Origin: Haloarculaceae archaeon
GTDB lineage: Archaea; Halobacteriota; Halobacteria; Halobacteriales; Haloarculaceae
Assembly: GCA_018609945.1 (NCBI GenBank)
Contig: JAHENO010000208.1
Location: forward strand, 1-8,961
DNA length: 8,961 bases
Direction of reading: 5' to 3'
Shown: piece by piece, positions 5,929-8,961 of the stretch
Position numbering within the stretch: position 1 is the first letter of the stretch
How the letters are laid out: every line of letters starts with the position of its first letter
The notes under the pieces: generated by a model
What the model saw: only the letters and a program-made list of their open reading frames with translations
What the model was told of the DNA's origin: nothing
Database searches by the model: none
Made by a program: the position numbers and the translations under genes

Positions 5929-6291
5929 TCAGCGGAGTTCCTCGACCTTGTCGGCGATGTCCTGGACGTCCGTCTCGGCCTCGCCGGGGTCGACGATTGC
6001 CGCGGCGGCGCTCCCGACCTCGAGGCCGGCCGCGTGGCCGACGTCGTCCTGGGTGCCGACGAAGATGTACGGCACGTCCTTCTCGGCGGCCAGTTCCGGG
6101 AGGTGCATCACGACCTCCTCGGGCTGGACGTCCTCGGCGATCAGGACGAGTCGGGCGTTGCCCCGCTCGACGGCTTTCGTCGTCTCGTTCGTTCCTTTCT
6201 TTACTGTTCCCGTGTCCCTGGCGACCTCGAGGGCCTCGAGGGCGTCCTCTTCGAGGTCTGCCGGGACGTCGAAGTCAACGTACACTGGCAT
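5929..6291 (-). CDS. rpl7ae: 50S ribosomal protein L7Ae (kink-turn RNA binding)
   Basis: This 120-residue protein belongs to the L7Ae/eL8 family. It binds kink-turn RNA in 23S rRNA, in box C/D and H/ACA guide RNPs and in archaeal RNase P. The RNA-binding signature KKGTNETTKAVERGNARLVLIAEDVQP (about 31-57) is clear, and VPYIFVGTQDDVGHAAG follows. Length is the family norm. The start ATG at 6291 is preceded by a perfect GGAGGTGA site (6298-6305). It is the first gene of the L7Ae-S28e-L24e-ndk operon and the only one with a long apparent leader, which matters because L7Ae is known in some archaea to bind its own mRNA leader. Confidence 0.97.
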   Translation of the reverse strand: MPVYVDFDVPADLEEDALEALEVARDTGTVKKGTNETTKAVERGNARLVLIAEDVQPEEVVMHLPELAAEKDVPYIFVGTQDDVGHAAGLEVGSAAAAIVDPGEAETDVQDIADKVEELR

Positions 6292-6409
6292 GGATGGTCA
6301 CCTCCCGCGCGCGGGCTCGCACTCCCCCGCCCTCGCGGGAAGTCCCGCGGGCCAGACGGCCTGAGAGTCCTGTGGGGGCTGGGAGCGTCATCGACCCGGC
6401 GCAGGCTGT
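6292..6409 (-). promoter_or_regulatory. Predicted structured 5' leader of the L7Ae operon
   Basis: If the TATA box at 6432-6438 is right, the mRNA begins near 6409 and carries a GC-rich leader of about 118 bases, unusual in a genome of mostly leaderless promoters. On the minus strand the leader contains three tandem stem candidates: GGCC-GTCT-GGCC (6350-6361), CGCGGG-ACTT-CCCGCG (6334-6349) and the 12-base palindrome CCCGCGCGCGGG (6304-6315). The last overlaps the first two bases of the ribosome binding site. Self-regulation by L7Ae is known in other archaea and is possible here, but I could not fit a clean kink-turn (paired GA/AG next to a three-base bulge). Confidence 0.4.
6298..6305 (-). 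promoter_or_regulatory. Ribosome binding site of L7Ae
   Basis: GGAGGTGA on the minus strand is fully complementary to the 16S rRNA tail and ends six bases before the ATG at 6291. Its first two bases fall within the palindrome at 6304-6315. Confidence 0.75.
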
Positions 6410-6431
6410 ACTCGCAAGTGGCGTATCTGCC

Positions 6432-6438
6432 CGTAAAG
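6432..6438 (-). promoter_or_regulatory. TATA-like box of the L7Ae operon
   Basis: CTTTACG on the minus strand is preceded by CGAAA, which could serve as the TFB element. It lies 26 bases past the phaC stop and is the only AT-rich element in the 172-base gap. No candidate closer to the ATG was seen, so the leader is either long or the operon is partly read through from phaC. Confidence 0.4.
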
Positions 6439-6463
6439 CAGTTTCGAAGCGGTCACACCCGTG

Positions 6464-7543
6464 TCAGCCGTCCACACGCTCGCCGTCCCGTGCTCCGAGC
6501 CACTCGCAGACGTCGGGCCAGAGTTCCTCGTGTGCCCGCGAGGAGACCGAGATACCGACGTGTCCCGCCGGAAACTCGACGACGCGCTCGTCGGTGCTCC
6601 CCACTGCGTCGTTGAGCGGCGTGCTGGATTCGGGTGGGACGATGTGGTCGTACTCGCCGACGACCTGCTGGAGAGGCACGTCGATGGCCGACAGGTCGAC
6701 GCGTTCCTCTCCCAGGCGGTATGTCCCCTCGACGAGTGCGTTGTTCCGGTAGAGGTCGCCGACGAACTCCCGGTAGGCCGCGCCGGCCACGTCGACGCCG
6801 TCCCAGACCCACCGTTCCATTCGCGCGAAGTTCTCGACGAATGCGTCGTTCTCCAGGTTCTCGTAGAGACGGACGTACTTTCCGAGGAAGTTCTCGACGG
6901 GGTCCATCATCGCGAACGTGACCGCGAGCAACTCCGCGGGGACGTTCCCGAGCGTCTCGACCACCGTGTCGGGATCGAGGTACGTGGCCCACAGCTCCAG
7001 GACACCTCCTGTCCCGTCGAAGACGACTGGCGTAGTCAGAAGGGTCAGGGTCCGCACCCGCTCGGGCCGGGTCGCGGCGTACATCACCGACATCGTTCCG
7101 CCCATGCAGTAGCCCATGAGGTGGACGTCCTCGGCTCGGGCGTCCGCGCAGGCCGCCGCGACGCAGTTGTCGGTGTACCGGCCCACGTAGTCGGCCATCG
7201 TCAGCGACTGGTCGAGCCTGGAGGGTTCGCCCCAGTCGATCAGGTAGACGACGAAGCCCGCTTCGAGGAGGCGCTGGACGACGCTCCGGTCGGGCTGCAG
7301 ATCGAGGATGTCGGGCCGGTTGACCAGCGCGTAGACGACGAACACCGGCGTCGCGTGGCACCGCTCGTCGGGCTCGTACCGGCGGAGTTCGAGCTTGTTC
7401 TCCCTGTAGACGACCTGGCTGTCGGTGTGGCCCATCTCGGCCGAGAGGAGTCTGGCGACCTGTTCGGGCGCAGCGCCGGCACGCTCGATGGCCTCGGCGG
7501 CGACGCCGAGAGCGTACGTGTGGGCGTCGGCGGGGGCTGTCAT
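6464..7543 (-). CDS. phaC: Polyhydroxyalkanoate synthase, class III catalytic subunit
   Basis: This 359-residue alpha/beta-hydrolase-type protein polymerises 3-hydroxyacyl-CoA into PHA granules. Strong signatures are VVYRENKLELRRY (44-56), VYALVNRPDILDL, YLIDWGEPSRLDQ (100-112), the lipase-like box GYCMGG with Cys146, Asp299 in GEYDHIVPP and His328 in AGHVGIS. Their spacing matches the Cys149/Asp302/His331 triad of the Allochromatium class III enzyme. Unlike most haloarchaeal PhaC it has no long acidic C-terminal extension, and no phaE gene lies next to it, although class III synthases need PhaE. The ATG at 7543 is chosen for length and a GGTGG motif upstream; an in-frame GTG at 7606 would add 21 residues and cannot be excluded. 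Family is secure; activity alone is doubtful. Confidence 0.9.
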   Translation of the reverse strand: MTAPADAHTYALGVAAEAIERAGAAPEQVARLLSAEMGHTDSQVVYRENKLELRRYEPDERCHATPVFVVYALVNRPDILDLQPDRSVVQRLLEAGFVVYLIDWGEPSRLDQSLTMADYVGRYTDNCVAAACADARAEDVHLMGYCMGGTMSVMYAATRPERVRTLTLLTTPVVFDGTGGVLELWATYLDPDTVVETLGNVPAELLAVTFAMMDPVENFLGKYVRLYENLENDAFVENFARMERWVWDGVDVAGAAYREFVGDLYRNNALVEGTYRLGEERVDLSAIDVPLQQVVGEYDHIVPPESSTPLNDAVGSTDERVVEFPAGHVGISVSSRAHEELWPDVCEWLGARDGERVDG

Positions 7544-7629
7544 CCCGTCCACCGTCCGGACCGTTGCCGTGCCGGCCGCCACACTCGCGGGGAGCCACCT
7601 CTCCACGGCGCCACGACCGGACCGCTCAT
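7540..7629 (-). other. Possible 29-codon upstream ORF before phaC
   Basis: An ATG at 7629 sits about 27 bases downstream of a TATA-like element, the position expected for a leaderless start. Its frame runs 29 codons and its TGA overlaps the phaC ATG as ATGA. The product would be Arg- and Trp-rich (starting MSGPVVAPWRGG), unlike haloarchaeal proteins. It may be a leader peptide whose translation feeds ribosomes into phaC, or chance, with phaC starting at the GTG at 7606. Confidence 0.25.
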
Positions 7630-7652
7630 GGTGTGGTATTGAACGGGGACCC

Positions 7653-7660
7653 CTAAAGTG
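7653..7660 (-). promoter_or_regulatory. TATA-like element upstream of phaC
   Basis: ACTTTAGG on the minus strand predicts a transcription start at about 7629. It is weaker than the other promoters in the window. A GGGGACCCC palindrome (7645-7653) lies just downstream. Confidence 0.35.
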
Positions 7661-7667
7661 GGTTGTC

Positions 7668-7679
7668 CCGCGGCCGCGG
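7668..7679. repeat. 12-bp perfect palindrome after hisH
   Basis: CCGCGGCCGCGG lies six bases after the hisH stop codon. It could form a short GC hairpin at the hisH mRNA end, but no T-rich tract follows, so termination there is not claimed. Confidence 0.4.
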
Positions 7680-7685
7680 TGACGC

Positions 7686-8330
7686 TCACGCGATGCAGAT
7701 GTCGACGAAGTTCCGGAGGATCTGCAGCCCGGTTTCCCCCGATTTTTCGGGGTGGAACTGGGTGCCGAACACGTTGCCGGCCTCGTTGGCGACGACGCTC
7801 GGGAAGGTGACGCCGTAGTCAGTCGTGGCAACGGCCGCGCCCGCGTCCTCGGGGTCGGCGTAGTACGAGTGGACGAAGTAGGCGTACTCGCCATCTACTC
7901 CGTCGACGAGCGGGTGGTCGCGCTCGACGGAGAGGTCGTTCCAGCCCATCTGGGGAACCTTCACGTCCCCGGGAAATCGGAGGTTCGTCCCCGGGATGAG
8001 GTCGAGTCCCTCGGCGTCACCCTCCCCCTCGTGGTCGGCTTCCTCGCTCGTGGTGAGGAGCATCTGCATGCCCAGACAGATGCCGAACAGCGGGGTCCCC
8101 GCCTCGGCCTGTTCGACCAGCGTCTTCCGGAACGGCCCTGCGTTCTCCATGCCTTCGCTGAACGCGCCGACACCCGGGAGAACGATCCCGTCTGCCTCGC
8201 TGACGGCCGCGGGGTCGCTCGACACATCGACGTCCGCGCCGGCGCGTTCGAGACCCCGCGTGACGCTCCGCAGGTTGCCCAGCCCGTAATCGACGACGAC
8301 CACCTCGGCTGCGGTCTGCCGTGCACTCAT
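7686..8330 (-). CDS. hisH: Imidazole glycerol phosphate synthase, glutaminase subunit
   Basis: This 214-residue class I glutamine amidotransferase releases ammonia from glutamine and passes it to HisF, making imidazole glycerol phosphate in histidine synthesis. Seen directly: VVDYGLGNLRSV (12-23), the oxyanion motif PGVGAF (52-57), the nucleophile Cys85 in GICLGMQ, and His193 with Glu195 in FHPEKSG. PQMGWNDL and YFVHSYY are HisH-specific and exclude other amidotransferases. Length is normal. No other his gene is adjacent, as is usual in haloarchaea, where his genes are scattered. The ATG at 8330 lies 26 bases past a TATA-like ACTTATC, supporting a leaderless single-gene transcript. Confidence 0.96.
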   Translation of the reverse strand: MSARQTAAEVVVVDYGLGNLRSVTRGLERAGADVDVSSDPAAVSEADGIVLPGVGAFSEGMENAGPFRKTLVEQAEAGTPLFGICLGMQMLLTTSEEADHEGEGDAEGLDLIPGTNLRFPGDVKVPQMGWNDLSVERDHPLVDGVDGEYAYFVHSYYADPEDAGAAVATTDYGVTFPSVVANEAGNVFGTQFHPEKSGETGLQILRNFVDICIA

Positions 8331-8351
8331 GCCCCCGAATACGCCCGGCCC

Positions 8352-8358
8352 CGATAAG
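8352..8358 (-). promoter_or_regulatory. TATA box of hisH
   Basis: CTTATCG on the minus strand is centred about 25-26 bases before the hisH ATG, consistent with a leaderless mRNA. The gap 8331-8496 also holds the divergent lipoprotein promoter. Confidence 0.5.
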
Positions 8359-8424
8359 TGCGTTCCCCCCTACGTCCGCACTCTATGGGCGTTCTCGCAC
8401 GGATACTCGCGGACTCGTACATAT

Positions 8425-8440
8425 TATATAGTCCTATATA
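8425..8440. promoter_or_regulatory. AT-rich inverted repeat in the hisH/lipoprotein gap
   Basis: TATATAG and CTATATA form a perfect 7-bp dyad around TC. Its centre is about 64 bases upstream of the lipoprotein start and about 100 from hisH. A second pair, TCCTAT (8432-8437) and ATAGGA (8457-8462), overlaps it. The place fits an upstream activator or regulator site for the transporter gene; AT-rich DNA makes chance dyads common. Confidence 0.35.
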
Positions 8441-8464
8441 TTAATTCGAGAATAACATAGGAAC

Positions 8465-8473
8465 GTTTTATTT
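8465..8473 (+). promoter_or_regulatory. TATA box of the substrate-binding lipoprotein gene
   Basis: GTTTTATTT is centred 28 bases before the ATG at 8497, the standard haloarchaeal leaderless arrangement. Confidence 0.6.
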
Positions 8474-8496
8474 CACCTCTGTGTTTAGCCGGGAAC

Positions 8497-8961
8497 ATGC
8501 GTCAAAGACGCACTTTCCTGAAAGGACTCGGTGCCGTCGGGACCGTCGGCTTGCTGGCTGGCTGTGGTGGCGATGGTGGCGACGGCGACGGCGGCGACGG
8601 CGACACCGGCGGCAGTGATGGGAGCGATGGCAGCGGCAGTGATGGGAGCGATGGCAGCGACGGTGGCGGCGGTGACGACGGCGAGATGGACACGCCGACG
8701 CCGGAACCGTCGGTCACCTTCGGCGGCGACGGCGAAATCAACTTCAACCTCTCGCCGAGCGTGCCCCAGGAGGACCTGAACGTCCAGTACTCGCCGCTGC
8801 GCGACCACATCCAGGAGTACGTTACGTCGAACTACGACACGCCCGAGGGACTCGAAGCCCGCATGAACATCGGGAGCAACTACAGCGCGGTCAGCCAGGC
8901 GCTGGGCCAGGGGACCGCCGACCTCGCGGAAACCGGACCCTTCGCTGCCTCCGTCGGCGTC
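8497..8961 (+). CDS. Tat lipoprotein, PhnD-like phosphonate/phosphite ABC substrate-binding protein (N-terminal part)
   Basis: The frame is open from an ATG at 8497 to the window end (155 codons). The N-terminus MRQRRTFLKGLGAVG is a twin-arginine signal followed by a lipobox GLLAGC with Cys23 as the lipid anchor, so the protein is exported folded and tethered outside the membrane. A Gly/Asp/Ser linker (24-62) follows, typical of haloarchaeal binding proteins. From about 80 the domain begins; INFNLSPSVPQEDLNVQYSP, SNYSAVSQALGQGTADLAETGP resemble the PhnD family, which binds phosphonate, phosphite or related oxyanions for an ABC importer. The permease and ATPase genes would lie to the right. 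The ligand cannot be told from this part. A 24-bp tandem repeat falls in the linker. Confidence 0.8.
   Translation, partial: MRQRRTFLKGLGAVGTVGLLAGCGGDGGDGDGGDGDTGGSDGSDGSGSDGSDGSDGGGGDDGEMDTPTPEPSVTFGGDGEINFNLSPSVPQEDLNVQYSPLRDHIQEYVTSNYDTPEGLEARMNIGSNYSAVSQALGQGTADLAETGPFAASVGV
8611..8658 (+). repeat. 24-bp perfect tandem duplication in the lipoprotein linker
   Basis: Units 8611-8634 and 8635-8658 are identical base for base and each encodes GSDGSDGS, keeping frame. Identical synonymous codon choices point to a recent duplication by slippage rather than selection for composition alone. Confidence 0.9.

Noticed and set aside
6292..6409. Kink-turn in the L7Ae leader around CGATGACG (box C-like)
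   Set aside because: No matching GA on an opposing strand with flanking stems could be found, so no kink-turn is annotated.
5166..6752. 528-codon plus-strand frame across ndk, L24e, S28e and L7Ae
   Set aside because: Arg/Pro/Ser-rich composition typical of wrong-frame GC-rich DNA; it spans four well-identified minus-strand genes.
6461..7642. 393-codon plus-strand frame opposite phaC
   Set aside because: Shadow of phaC; no motif, while the minus strand carries an intact synthase triad.
7544..7894. Extension of PhaC to a 476-residue protein starting at 7894
   Set aside because: The extra codons run antisense-frame through the end of hisH and through the predicted phaC promoter; they have no PhaC similarity.
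8485..8810. Two minus-strand frames opposite the lipoprotein linker (Ala/Val/Thr- and Pro/Ser-rich)
   Set aside because: Low-complexity antisense reading of the Gly/Asp/Ser linker; the plus strand has a Tat signal, lipobox and promoter.

Overview
This window comes from a halophilic archaeon (class Halobacteria), and nearly all of it is gene. The evidence is a GC-rich sequence, strongly acidic predicted proteins, archaeal TATA boxes placed about 26-30 bases before start codons (leaderless mRNAs), GGAGGTGA ribosome binding sites inside operons, and an archaeal ribosomal gene set (L7Ae, S28e, L24e). Genus cannot be fixed from the sequence. No rRNA, tRNA, CRISPR array, insertion sequence or intact mobile element was seen.

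Layout. (1) 1-67, minus: the start of a small antitoxin-like gene cut by the left edge. It is back to back with (2) 207-2272, plus: two overlapping methionine-synthase (MetE-family) genes. The second keeps the zinc/homocysteine site and the first has lost it. (3) 2312-4659, minus: a tight operon of an acetoacetyl-CoA reductase-type SDR, a thiolase and an OB-fold (DUF35) thiolase partner. A 16-bp palindrome sits at the operon's promoter, and a 20-codon mini-ORF joins the last two genes. (4) 4823-6291, minus: ribosomal protein genes L7Ae, S28e, L24e plus nucleoside diphosphate kinase, with a probable long structured leader. (5) 6464-7543, minus: a class III polyhydroxyalkanoate (PHA) synthase PhaC without a neighbouring phaE. 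(6) 7686-8330, minus: hisH. (7) 8497 to the right edge, plus: the start of a Tat-exported lipoprotein that looks like a phosphonate/phosphite-type ABC substrate-binding protein.

How the genes work together. The thiolase (two acetyl-CoA to acetoacetyl-CoA), the SDR (acetoacetyl-CoA to 3-hydroxybutyryl-CoA) and PhaC (polymerisation) together form a short PHA route. All three lie on one strand, but the L7Ae-ndk operon sits between the precursor genes and the synthase. The two MetE-like proteins probably act together as a split methionine synthase. The ribosomal/ndk block and hisH are housekeeping.

The most interesting signals are: the degenerate MetE partner; the hairpin plus mini-ORF that may couple translation of thiolase and OB-fold subunits; the palindromic operator candidate before the SDR gene; the roughly 80-residue acidic tail on L24e; the structured L7Ae leader; and the phaE-less PhaC. 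I found no clear case for a wholly new system; these are unusual variations on known ones. No stretch longer than 300 bases lacks a gene.
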